DNA of 14,755 nucleotides from an uncultured Lachnospiraceae bacterium (lineage in GTDB: Bacteria > Bacillota > Clostridia > Lachnospirales > Lachnospiraceae), in the NCBI GenBank assembly GCA_900557385.1, contig USSP01000014.1, positions 1 to 14,755 of the forward strand. Direction: 5' to 3'. Shown here piece by piece: positions 7,540 through 14,755 of this stretch. Every line of letters starts with the position of its first letter. Position 1 is the stretch's first letter. Under the pieces are notes generated by a model, which worked only from the letters and a program-made list of their open reading frames with translations, was not told the DNA's origin and ran no database searches. The translations under genes and the position numbers were made by a program.

Positions 7540-7917
7540 TTAAAACTTAAGATATCCTTTACGATTGTCATGCCTTCTGCGATAAATCTCATAAAACAAA
7601 ATCAACTGTATCAGTTCTTTATCCGAATCCTGCATGGCATTTTCGCCTTCCTTCTTTTTCAAAATATCCAGAATCGTGTCTGCCAGTCGCAGCAGTTGTA
7701 ATTTATCCGGATATTCATCGTAAATCAGACTCCCCTCGTAATCCATCTGGTCCAGAATCCGGGCAACCTGTTTCTGCCCCTGCTTTGCCTTTTGGGGATA
7801 CATCTGCCCGATATATTCCAGATCCCGCAGGGCAGTGTCCTCATCCTGATACAGAAGTGGGAACGGATATGCCATGTAAAAAGGAAGAATTCTGTGATGT
7901 TCCATTGCTTTCTCCAT
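7540..7917 (-). CDS. Small conserved-looking protein of unknown function (125 aa)
   Basis: I do not recognise this family. The 125-residue product is soluble: no signal peptide and no membrane segment. It starts with an aromatic/proline-rich stretch (ILPFYMAYPFPLLYQDED) and continues as mostly helical, charged sequence (QKQVARILDQMDY; DKLQLLRLADTILDILKKK; DKELIQLILFYEIYRRR). The ATG at 7917 has AAAGGA about ten bases upstream. The in-frame ATG at 7905 has GGAG six bases upstream and is an equally good start (121 aa). A TATAAT sequence (7934-7939, minus) lies upstream but I see no convincing -35 partner. It lies 53 bases after the DUF4129 membrane protein gene and 81 bases before the 846-aa protein gene, all on the same strand, so it is probably co-transcribed with the MoxR/DUF58 cassette. 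Confidence 0.75.
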   Translation of the reverse strand: MEKAMEHHRILPFYMAYPFPLLYQDEDTALRDLEYIGQMYPQKAKQGQKQVARILDQMDYEGSLIYDEYPDKLQLLRLADTILDILKKKEGENAMQDSDKELIQLILFYEIYRRRHDNRKGYLKF

Positions 7918-7970
7918 GATCTGCTTTTCCTTTATTATATGCAGAACTTTTTCAGTGTGAGCAGTCTGTT

Positions 7971-9266
7971 CTATCGGGATGACAGTGTACGGCCAATTGC
8001 TGCAGCTTCACTGCTTTCCTTTGCATCACAATCCTTTCCGGAATAACGTGCTTTTTCATACAGCCTTGCAAAACTTTCCATAGCACGCTCCCGCTCTGCT
8101 ACATCTTCTCCCTGCTTCTCTTTCATCTGCCCCTGCAGATATTCCCGCACGGATTGTCTGCCTGCCAGCTCTATTTCCGTATCCGATGCCGTATGCTCTA
8201 CCAGTTTCTGATAGCTTCTGCGAATTTTTTCTGCCGGTGTACGAAACCCGAAAACCCGGCGCAGTTTTGCCGTCTGCTTCTTCTTTCCCAACCGTTCCTG
8301 CTTTTCCTCCCGGCGCAGATCTTCCACTTTGTCCTCTTGATCCTTTTCCTTCACAAAAGCCGCCAGGAAATGATGAATGACAAAGTACACACCGTAGGCA
8401 CACAGAGCGACAATCAGAATGACCACTGCCACCATCATGATTTTCTCTAAAATCACCAGAATCATGAAAGGCTCCGCCGATTCGTTCCCCATCATTTCCG
8501 GAAGCATGGAAAGCTGATTATTTCCCTGGGTGACTTCCTCCACCTTTTCTTCGCTGCCTCTGGGAAGCAGCGACAACAGAAACAGGAAAATTGCCTGCAG
8601 TCCCTGAAGGAACCAGGCTCCCACCTTTTCTGCCAGTCTCTCACTGGTAAAAAGAATCACAGAAAAAAGCAGAAAAACAGAATAGGCAAACGCCAGCAAT
8701 CCGCCCTGCTGAAAGAGTTTTTTCTCCGGAATGTCCGCATTGGTACGCTCTTCCATCGCAAGATACTGGGTAAATCGTGACAAATACCACTCTCCCAGAA
8801 AGCAGGCAAGCCCCAGATAGGCAAAGACGATCTGGATTTCTCCGGCATCGCTTCCTACAGCTCTCTTGGTTATCAGATACATCCCCCACAAGATTCCAAA
8901 TAAAATGGCAATGTGGATAGGCTCCGTCGCCTCACTTCTACGAAATTTCTTCACCAGGGAATAAAGGCATATCACGATACCCGCTCCCAGAGTAAAAATC
9001 CGGCTGACTCCTGTCATCCCCACCCAGAACAAAGGCAACGGAAATAAATGAAGTACCAGAAATGGCAGGGGATGATTTACAAAATTTCTCGTGCAGGAAG
9101 TAAGGACAGCATAGCCTGCCACTGCAAGCAGCAATCCGGTTTCCGGCATGCTTTTTATAGCCACAGCATAAATGCCGCACAGTGCAGAAAGCAGAGCCAG
9201 AGTATTGCTTCCGGTTGCAAACAGCACCCGTACCACCTCTAACGGTTTCCGATTTATCATATTCAT
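7971..9266 (-). CDS. Multi-spanning membrane protein with C-terminal DUF4129-like domain (TgpA-like, lacking the transglutaminase domain)
   Basis: The 431-residue product has about eight or nine hydrophobic segments: roughly 14-35, 44-63, 66-85, 90-106, 116-134, 143-163, 188-206, 214-235 and 267-301. A highly charged Lys/Glu linker (306-336) leads to a cytosolic C-terminal domain resembling DUF4129, with EKIRRSYQKLVEH (346-358) and FARLYEKARYSG (399-410). In the TgpA/DUF3488 architecture that accompanies MoxR and DUF58, a transglutaminase-like domain sits outside the membrane before the last membrane segment. Here the equivalent loop (236-266) is only about 30 residues, so that domain is missing. 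Its gene follows the DUF58 gene. The ATG at 9266 lies four bases after that stop and has a GAGAGTGAG-like purine run; an upstream in-frame ATG at 9284 would overlap by 14 bases and lacks a binding site. Membrane topology is clear; the DUF4129 call is by motif memory. Confidence 0.8.
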   Translation of the reverse strand: MNMINRKPLEVVRVLFATGSNTLALLSALCGIYAVAIKSMPETGLLLAVAGYAVLTSCTRNFVNHPLPFLVLHLFPLPLFWVGMTGVSRIFTLGAGIVICLYSLVKKFRRSEATEPIHIAILFGILWGMYLITKRAVGSDAGEIQIVFAYLGLACFLGEWYLSRFTQYLAMEERTNADIPEKKLFQQGGLLAFAYSVFLLFSVILFTSERLAEKVGAWFLQGLQAIFLFLLSLLPRGSEEKVEEVTQGNNQLSMLPEMMGNESAEPFMILVILEKIMMVAVVILIVALCAYGVYFVIHHFLAAFVKEKDQEDKVEDLRREEKQERLGKKKQTAKLRRVFGFRTPAEKIRRSYQKLVEHTASDTEIELAGRQSVREYLQGQMKEKQGEDVAERERAMESFARLYEKARYSGKDCDAKESSEAAAIGRTLSSR

Positions 9267-9270
9267 TCTC

Positions 9271-10404
9271 TCACTCTCTTTCATGCAGTAACGGCAGGAA
9301 ATTTTTTTCCAATCCTTCCAGAAGCTCTACCTCTTCCTTCGCCTCGTACTTGTCCCTGGGACAGATCCAGAAAAAATCCGAATTATATTCCCGATAGGTC
9401 AGCAGATTCTGCTGAAACTCCTTGTATACATTAGGGGAAATTACCACCGTAAAGGTTCCGTTATCATCCTGACATAACCGGTTCAAAAACAGTTTCTGAA
9501 AGGAAAAGGCCGGTTTGTCCAGATCAATCCGGGCAAGTCCTTTCAAGATTACCTCCAGATGTCCCGCTCCTGCACTATCCCCAATTTCCAGGCACTGTCC
9601 GGTAAGCACATCAGCCGTATTAGAATAGACACTGACCCGCATTCCCTGAGCCAACATGCACTGTGCCAGTTCTGCTGCAATACGGATGGATACTTCCAAC
9701 AGTTCCTCTCTTCGCAGGATCGCGTGATCGTCCAGATTCAGGAAAATACGCACCGCCTTCAAGGAAGTATAATTCTTCTGATTCACCATCAGAGAACCGG
9801 TTTTCGCCGTTGCCTTCCAGTTGATATTTCGCATCGTATCATAAGGCTGATATTCCCGAATGCCCTGATTCTCAAAGGGATCCTCCAAAAGATGGCGTTT
9901 TGCCAGTACTTCCCCATTAATCTTCTGTAACGCACGGGTCAGTTCCCGGGTTTTGTAGGGACGAGGAAGGACATAAAGTGTGGTTTCGCTTTCTCGCTCC
10001 GCAATGAAATTTTTACTCATAAACAGATCTGTGGAAAGCAGGTCGATTCCCCGGATTCCATAATAGCCCCTTTTGGTACATACAAAAGGAAGTTCTCTGA
10101 TAATACGTTTCATAGGCAGAGCGGTAAATACATCATTCCGGTAATAGAAATCCGTCACTGCTGCATTTTTCACCTTTTCAAACTGCAGGTAACGGGAACA
10201 CCGGAACTTTACTTTCAAAAGCGGCAACGGGAGGCGTTTATGATTTTCCACAATCTCTTCCAGAAGCACTGTCTCTTTCTCATAAACACAGTCTGTGGCA
10301 AATCGAAGGCTGACTTGAAGTCCCTGATCCCAGAAATGCCGATAAACAAAAAACTGAAGCAGATAAAGTAAGAACGCTCCTCCTGCAATAAAAATCAAAA
10401 TCAT
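9271..10404 (-). CDS. DUF58 domain protein (MoxR-associated, VWA-like)
   Basis: DUF58 proteins are usually encoded next to MoxR ATPases and are thought to act as von Willebrand A-like partners or substrates of the ATPase in building envelope or other complexes. The 377-residue protein has a hydrophobic N-terminal segment (1-20). An extracytoplasmic or beta-rich part follows (about 30-150). The DUF58 signature spans 176-208: FENQGIREYQPYDTMRNINW followed by KATAKTGSLMVNQ. After it come the first VWA-like strand, AVRIFLNLDD, and the helix EVSIRIAAELAQCMLAQGM. The start is fixed by a GAGGAG site inside the end of moxR and by the 4-base ATGA overlap with the moxR stop, which indicates translational coupling. 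Many DUF58 proteins have two membrane segments near the N-terminus; here only one clear segment is seen. Confidence 0.9.
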   Translation of the reverse strand: MILIFIAGGAFLLYLLQFFVYRHFWDQGLQVSLRFATDCVYEKETVLLEEIVENHKRLPLPLLKVKFRCSRYLQFEKVKNAAVTDFYYRNDVFTALPMKRIIRELPFVCTKRGYYGIRGIDLLSTDLFMSKNFIAERESETTLYVLPRPYKTRELTRALQKINGEVLAKRHLLEDPFENQGIREYQPYDTMRNINWKATAKTGSLMVNQKNYTSLKAVRIFLNLDDHAILRREELLEVSIRIAAELAQCMLAQGMRVSVYSNTADVLTGQCLEIGDSAGAGHLEVILKGLARIDLDKPAFSFQKLFLNRLCQDDNGTFTVVISPNVYKEFQQNLLTYREYNSDFFWICPRDKYEAKEEVELLEGLEKNFLPLLHERE

Positions 10405-11348
10405 TTATGAAACTCCTCTGTGGGAACAGGAACACGCCCCACCAAATCCTCTATCAATTTCTGTCCATTCTCCGTCTGCTGCACCCCATAGGAGGTTACT
10501 AAACGATGGGCAAGTACAGGGACCGCCAGTTTCTTGATATCATCAGGGTTTACATAATCTCTTCCCTGCATATAGGCATAAGCACGTACTGCCCGCAAAT
10601 AAGCAAGGCTTCCTCTGGGGCTGACTCCCATGCTGATTTTCTCGTCTCTCCGTGTCTGTTCCACAATGTCCACCAGATATTCCAGAAGCACCGGTGCTAC
10701 ATAGACATTCATGGCTTCCTTACGCATTTGCGATAACTCTTCCCCGGTTAAGACGGGGCGGATCTGTTCCATAGGATCATCCCGCATGAATCGCTGTAAA
10801 ATCCGGATTTCTTCCTCTTTTTCCGGCAGCCCCATGGACAGCTTCATCATAAACCGGTCCAACTGTGCTTCCGGCAACGGAAAAGTTCCCGCTGTTTCAA
10901 TGGGATTCTGGGTTGCCAGCACAAAAAAGGGAGCCTCCAGTGCCATCTGCTCTCCATCCAGAGTCACCTGGTGTTCTTCCATGCATTCCAACAACCCGCT
11001 CTGGGTTCTGGGTGTGGCACGGTTAATCTCATCTGCCAGAAGAATATTGGTAAATACCGGCCCTTTATGTAAAACAAAAGCCTGCTTCTGCTGGTCAAAC
11101 ACATGCAGTCCGGTAAGATCTGTGGGAAGCAAGTCGGGAGTAAACTGAATCCGGGCAAAGGTAACCCCTAACGCCGCTGCCAGTGTCCGGGCAAGCTTCG
11201 TCTTTCCTGTACCGGGAACATCCTCCAGGAGCACATGCCCATCTGCCAATAATGCCGTCACCAGCAAATCCACGGTTTCCTCTTTTCCCACGATAACCTG
11301 ATGTACCGTATCACATAACTCTGTAATCTTATTCTGCAAGATCGTCAT
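10401..11348 (-). CDS. MoxR-family AAA+ ATPase
   Basis: MoxR ATPases are chaperone-like AAA+ proteins that work with VWA/DUF58 partners. The 315-residue product has the family layout: the N-terminal stretch VIVGKEETVDLLVTALLADG, Walker A EDVPGTGKT (42-50), the block FTPDLLPTDLTG (69-80), Walker B ILLADEINR (102-110), TPRTQSGLLECMEE (112-125), sensor-1 ATQNP (145-149), EAQLDRF (160-166) and a C-terminal lid with SPRGSLAYLRA. I placed the start at ATG 11348 (MTILQNK), which has AGGA about eight to ten bases upstream and gives the usual MoxR length. The frame is open upstream to 11486, but that extension would translate the hairpin after ntpD and part of ntpD. The gene overlaps the DUF58 gene by four bases. 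Confidence 0.93.
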   Translation of the reverse strand: MTILQNKITELCDTVHQVIVGKEETVDLLVTALLADGHVLLEDVPGTGKTKLARTLAAALGVTFARIQFTPDLLPTDLTGLHVFDQQKQAFVLHKGPVFTNILLADEINRATPRTQSGLLECMEEHQVTLDGEQMALEAPFFVLATQNPIETAGTFPLPEAQLDRFMMKLSMGLPEKEEEIRILQRFMRDDPMEQIRPVLTGEELSQMRKEAMNVYVAPVLLEYLVDIVEQTRRDEKISMGVSPRGSLAYLRAVRAYAYMQGRDYVNPDDIKKLAVPVLAHRLVTSYGVQQTENGQKLIEDLVGRVPVPTEEFHK

Positions 11349-11375
11349 TTTCTTATTCCTCGCTTTACTGTAGAT

Positions 11376-11409
11376 AAAAAGGGCATCATCCATGGATGAT
11401 ACCCTTTTC
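11376..11409 (-). terminator. Palindromic hairpin terminator after the V-ATPase operon (or attenuator of moxR)
   Basis: On the minus strand AAAAGGG, then a perfect 16-base palindrome ATCATCCATGGATGAT (11385-11400), then GCCC and a T run form a continuous stem. The only imperfect outer pair is a G-U wobble in minus-strand RNA. The T run ends at 11376. It starts about 16 bases after the ntpD stop and ends about 28 bases before the moxR start. Confidence 0.72.
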
Positions 11410-11424
11410 CCCGTTGTTATTTTA

Positions 11425-12117
11425 TCATACCTGTTCTTCGACTTCCACAGCAAAAACATCTTCCTTATTGCTGTAATGATGTGCATCCTCCAGCATCATA
11501 TCCTTTACCTTCATCAGACGAATCTGGGTACTTCTCTCATTTTCATCCAATTTCATGGTAATGTACTTGATGCTCTGCTGTGTCTGTGGGATAATCACAT
11601 GCTCCAGTGCATTGACACGCCGCCGGGTTTTCTCAATCTCACTGGCCAGCAGCTGGCATGCTTTCTCTGTCTGGGCAAGCTGTAACATGTCCGGCAGAAT
11701 ATCTGCCAGAGATTTCACCGCATCATCCAGATCACAGGAAGTAAATGCAAAACCATAGGAATAAATATCGTTTTCATCCGCCGTCCGGGTCTTGTATTCA
11801 AAAACCGGGATATCCACACTCATGACATTCTTCTGGGAAGCCTCCAGATAGACTTCCTGCTTGGATGCCATCAGAGCGGTATGCAGGGTCTCTTCAGACA
11901 TCCCCGCCTTGGCAATGACAAAATTGCGGTTAGCTGACTGAATTCCGGCTTCCACCTTCTGGCGAAGCGCCATATTTTCCCGCGCCAAGTCCAGAAACTG
12001 CCGCATCAGTTCATCCCGCTTGTCCTTCAGAAGCTTATGACCTCTGGTGGCTGTCACCAGCTTTTTCTTTAACCGGGTCAGTTCCATCCGGGTCGGATTT
12101 ACCTGTGCCTGCGCCAT
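11425..12117 (-). CDS. ntpD: V-type ATP synthase/ATPase subunit D
   Basis: Subunit D is the central-stalk rotor subunit that transmits rotation between the catalytic A3B3 head and the membrane ring. The 230-residue protein begins with the family signature PTRMELTRLKKKL (8-20) and GHKLLKDKRDEL (26-37). It has long N- and C-terminal helices for the antiparallel coiled coil; the C-terminal one includes EIEKTRRRVNALEHVIIPQ. A less conserved middle region (about 70-140) lies between them. The ribosome binding site AGGAGG overlaps the TAG stop of ntpB, and the gap between the genes is 11 bases, so expression is coupled. The gene is last in the V-ATPase run, as in many Clostridia operons ending A-B-D. 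The family is certain; whether the enzyme makes ATP or pumps H+/Na+ cannot be read from this window. Confidence 0.95.
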   Translation of the reverse strand: MAQAQVNPTRMELTRLKKKLVTATRGHKLLKDKRDELMRQFLDLARENMALRQKVEAGIQSANRNFVIAKAGMSEETLHTALMASKQEVYLEASQKNVMSVDIPVFEYKTRTADENDIYSYGFAFTSCDLDDAVKSLADILPDMLQLAQTEKACQLLASEIEKTRRRVNALEHVIIPQTQQSIKYITMKLDENERSTQIRLMKVKDMMLEDAHHYSNKEDVFAVEVEEQV

Positions 12118-12128
12118 ACTGATTCCTC

Positions 12129-13505
12129 CTAGTTTTCTTTCTGATAATACTGGTCGAGGAACTTATCATCAATACGTTTCAGCTCACTTCTGGGCAGCAT
12201 GGACAGTAATTTCCATCCGATTTCCAGTGTCTCTTCAATCTCACGGTTCGCATCATATCCCTGAGAGACATATTCCTTTTCAAATGCCTCTGCGAACTTT
12301 GCATAAATCAGGTCAATATCGGACAGTGCCGCCTCACCTAAGATAACCATCAGTTCCTTTGCCTCTTTGCCTCGCGCATAAGCGGCAAACAGCTGGTTCA
12401 TGGTATTCGCGTGGTCGGCACGGGTCTTTCCTTCGCCGATACCTTTATCCTTCAGACGGGACAGAGAAGGAAGTACATCGATTGGGGGCTGTACGCCCTT
12501 ACGGTACAATTCACGGGAAAGAATGACCTGTCCCTCGGTGATATATCCGGTGAGGTCGGGGATGGGATGGGTCTTATCATCCTCCGGCATGGTCAAAATG
12601 GGAATCATCGTGATGGAACCGGTCTTTCCGCGCTGACGTCCGGCACGCTCATACAAGGTAGCCAGGTCGGTGTACATATAACCGGGATAACCACGCCGTC
12701 CCGGAACTTCCTTACGGGCTGCGGAAATCTCACGAAGGGAATCCGCGTAGTTGGTAATATCCGTAAGCAGTACCAGTACATGCATGTCTTTTTCAAATGC
12801 CAGATATTCTGCTGCAGTCAACGCCATACGCGGGGTTGCGATACGCTCTACTGCCGGATCATTTGCCAGATTGACAAAGAGGACTGTACGGTCAATCGCT
12901 CCTGTCTCCTTAAAGGAATCGATAAAGTAGTTGGACTCCTCGAAGGTGATACCCATGGCAGCAAATACTACCGCGAATTTCTCGTCCTTGCCGCGAACCT
13001 TTGCCTGTCTTGCAATCTGCGCTGCAAGCTGGGCATGGGGCAGTCCGGATGCGGAGAAAATCGGAAGTTTCTGTCCACGCACCAGGGTATTTAATCCATC
13101 AATCGCAGATACACCGGTCTGGATAAACTCATCCGGGTATGCTCTGGCTGCCGGGTTCATGGGCAGACCATTGATATCTCTTCTCTCCTCCGGGAAAATC
13201 TCAGGACCATCGTCAATGGGACGCCCCAGACCATCAAAGACACGTCCCAGCATATCTTCCGACACACCCAGCTGCATGCTTCTTCCAAGGAAACGCACCT
13301 TGGAATTGGACAGGTTGATTCCGGTGGAATTCTCGAATAACTGTACTAAGGCATTATTTCCATCGATTTCCAGCACCTTACATCTACGGGTTTCACCGTT
13401 TGCCAGTTCGATTTCTGCAAGTTCATCATAAGTGACATTCTCCACGCCACTCACCAACATCAAAGGGCCGGCGACTTCCTGTATGGTTCTATACTCCTTT
13501 GGCAT
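12129..13505 (-). CDS. ntpB: V-type ATP synthase/ATPase subunit B
   Basis: Subunit B is the non-catalytic nucleotide-binding-fold subunit that alternates with subunit A in the hexameric head. The 458-residue length is typical. It begins MPKEYRTIQEVAGPLMLVSG. It shows FSASGLPHAQLAAQIARQA where subunit A has its P-loop, as expected since the canonical GxxxxGKT is absent in B. It also has the conserved blocks TDITNYADSLREIS and GRRGYPGYMYTDLATLYERA, and the ATPase alpha/beta signature PPIDVLPSLS. The ATG directly abuts the TAA of ntpA (TAAATG), and its AAAGGAGG site lies inside the ntpA coding end, so the two are translationally coupled. Confidence 0.97.
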   Translation of the reverse strand: MPKEYRTIQEVAGPLMLVSGVENVTYDELAEIELANGETRRCKVLEIDGNNALVQLFENSTGINLSNSKVRFLGRSMQLGVSEDMLGRVFDGLGRPIDDGPEIFPEERRDINGLPMNPAARAYPDEFIQTGVSAIDGLNTLVRGQKLPIFSASGLPHAQLAAQIARQAKVRGKDEKFAVVFAAMGITFEESNYFIDSFKETGAIDRTVLFVNLANDPAVERIATPRMALTAAEYLAFEKDMHVLVLLTDITNYADSLREISAARKEVPGRRGYPGYMYTDLATLYERAGRQRGKTGSITMIPILTMPEDDKTHPIPDLTGYITEGQVILSRELYRKGVQPPIDVLPSLSRLKDKGIGEGKTRADHANTMNQLFAAYARGKEAKELMVILGEAALSDIDLIYAKFAEAFEKEYVSQGYDANREIEETLEIGWKLLSMLPRSELKRIDDKFLDQYYQKEN

Positions 13506-14755
13506 TTAGAAGTCCTCCTTTCCTACACAATCTGCTACTTCGCGTTCCAGTTCTTTCATAACAGACTCATATTCTTCATCCAGATTTGCTTCTAAGGTAT
13601 ATTTGTAACGACCGATCTTCTCACGGACAGGCATCTTGATCAGTGCATTCACACTGGCACCATTGCCCAGTGCCTCTTTGCCCTGCTCATAGAAAGCAAC
13701 CACCAGACGCATCATCAGTAACTGTTTCTTCAAGGAAGAATAGGTATCGACTTCATGGAATGAGTTCTGGTGCAGGAAGTCCTCACGGATGGAACGGGCT
13801 GCCTCCATTTTCAGGCGATCCGGTGCAGACAATGCATCCATACCTACCATCTTTACGATTTCTTCCAGTTCTGCCTCGTCCTGCAACAGACTCATCAGTT
13901 TCTGACGCTCCTGCATCCAGTCGGGAGATACGTTTTCCTTAAACCAGCCGCTGATGTTGTCCAGATACAGGGAGTAACTGGTCAGCCAGTTGATGGCAGG
14001 GAAATGTCTCTTGTAAGCCAGCGCGGAATCCAGTCCCCAGAATACCTTGACGATACGAAGGGTTGCCTGGGATACGGGTTCGGAAATATCACCACCCGGA
14101 GGGGATACGGCACCGATTACAGACAGAGCACCCTGGCGCCCTTCTTTTCCCAGGGCAACTACCGATCCGGCACGCTCATAAAACTGTGCCAGACGGCTTC
14201 CCAGATAAGCAGGATATCCTTCCTCACCGGGCATCTCTTCCAGACGTCCGGACATCTCACGAAGAGCTTCTGCCCAACGGGAGGTGGAGTCTGCCATCAG
14301 TGCTACAGAGTAGCCCATATCGCGGAAGTACTCCGCAATGGTAATACCGGTATAAATGGATGCCTCACGGGCTGCTACCGGCATATCGGAGGTATTGGCG
14401 ATGAGAACGGTACGCTCCATCAGGGAATTGCCGGTTTTCGGGTCTTTCAATTCCGGGAACTCGTTCAGTACATCGGTCATCTCATTACCACGCTCGCCGC
14501 AGCCGATATAAACCACAATGTCTGCCTCTGCCCATTTTGCCAGCTGGTGCTGGATAACGGTTTTACCGGAGCCGAAAGGTCCGGGTACCGCTGCCACACC
14601 GCCCTTTGCGATGGGGAAGAAGGTATCTACCACACGCTGACCGGTTACAAGCGGGGTAGAAAGGGGTAATTTCTTTGCATAGGGGCGTCCCTTACGAACC
14701 GGCCATTTCTGCATCATGGTAATCTCTTTGTCACCGTCTGCGGTTTCCAGAACGG
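13506..14755 (-). CDS. ntpA: V-type ATP synthase/ATPase catalytic subunit A (N-terminus cut by window)
   Basis: Subunit A is the catalytic nucleotide-binding subunit of the V-type complex. The frame is open to the window edge, with about 12 codons (ending DGDKEIT) before the apparent ATG at 14717, so the real start lies outside and roughly 170-180 residues are missing from a normal length of about 590. Visible motifs are MMQKWPVR, the P-loop GPFGSGKT, GCGERGNEMTDVL, ANTSDMPVAAREASIYTG, ADSTSRWAEALREMSGRLEE, the GEEGYPAYLGSRLAQFYERA block, and PPGGDISEPV near the nucleotide site. The C-terminal helical domain is complete through VADCVGKEDF. It heads the visible part of the A-B-D operon on the minus strand; the promoter is outside the window. 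Confidence 0.97.
   Translation of the reverse strand, partial: VLETADGDKEITMMQKWPVRKGRPYAKKLPLSTPLVTGQRVVDTFFPIAKGGVAAVPGPFGSGKTVIQHQLAKWAEADIVVYIGCGERGNEMTDVLNEFPELKDPKTGNSLMERTVLIANTSDMPVAAREASIYTGITIAEYFRDMGYSVALMADSTSRWAEALREMSGRLEEMPGEEGYPAYLGSRLAQFYERAGSVVALGKEGRQGALSVIGAVSPPGGDISEPVSQATLRIVKVFWGLDSALAYKRHFPAINWLTSYSLYLDNISGWFKENVSPDWMQERQKLMSLLQDEAELEEIVKMVGMDALSAPDRLKMEAARSIREDFLHQNSFHEVDTYSSLKKQLLMMRLVVAFYEQGKEALGNGASVNALIKMPVREKIGRYKYTLEANLDEEYESVMKELEREVADCVGKEDF

Noticed and set aside
11349..11486. N-terminal extension of MoxR to an ATG at 11486
   Set aside because: It would run through the hairpin terminator and overlap ntpD. The MoxR family normally starts near MTILQNK, and an AGGA site precedes 11348.
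12411..13094. 227-codon plus-strand open frame opposite ntpB
   Set aside because: It is antisense to the well-conserved subunit B. The translated sequence has no family signature.
13770..14669. 299-codon plus-strand open frame opposite ntpA
   Set aside because: It lies wholly antisense to the highly conserved V-ATPase subunit A coding sequence. The residue composition (Gln/Gly/His/Cys rich) is that of an antisense shadow with no recognisable motif.

Overview
The window looks like an ordinary chromosomal segment of a low-to-mid GC Gram-positive anaerobe, most likely class Clostridia and close to Lachnospiraceae. This is inferred from the DnaD plus DnaI/DnaC-type helicase-loading genes, the V-type (not F-type) ATPase operon, the strong AGGAGG-like ribosome binding sites and the style of the protein sequences. 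I see no mobile element, tRNA, rRNA or CRISPR array.

Plus strand, 1-4846. The window opens inside murC (peptidoglycan precursor ligase), which ends in a hairpin terminator. A gene-free stretch (1330-1559) follows. It carries three perfect DnaA boxes (TTATCCACA) and two one-mismatch boxes, and then a promoter. That promoter serves a compact operon: a DnaD-domain primosome protein with two C-terminal modules, a DnaC/DnaI-like AAA+ helicase loader with a zinc-finger-like cysteine cluster, and a divergent long-form PRPP synthetase. A strong terminator at 4866-4911 closes it, and the minus-strand genes converge on this point.

Minus strand, 14755 down to 4918. The first part is the end of a V-type ATPase operon: ntpA (cut by the window edge), ntpB and ntpD, tightly packed. 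After a palindromic terminator-like hairpin comes a MoxR AAA+ ATPase - DUF58 - membrane/DUF4129 cassette, with overlapping or near-overlapping genes. A small unrecognised 125-aa protein and a large 846-aa membrane-anchored extracytoplasmic protein follow. MoxR-DUF58-DUF4129 normally travels with a transglutaminase-like domain inside the membrane protein. Here that domain is absent, while the 846-aa protein has a C-terminal region that looks like a degenerate C39/papain-like fold.

The two points most worth a second look are (i) the DnaA-box array upstream of the helicase-loading operon, partly built into the murC terminator, and (ii) the transglutaminase-less MoxR/DUF58/DUF4129 cassette with its two uncharacterised downstream partners.
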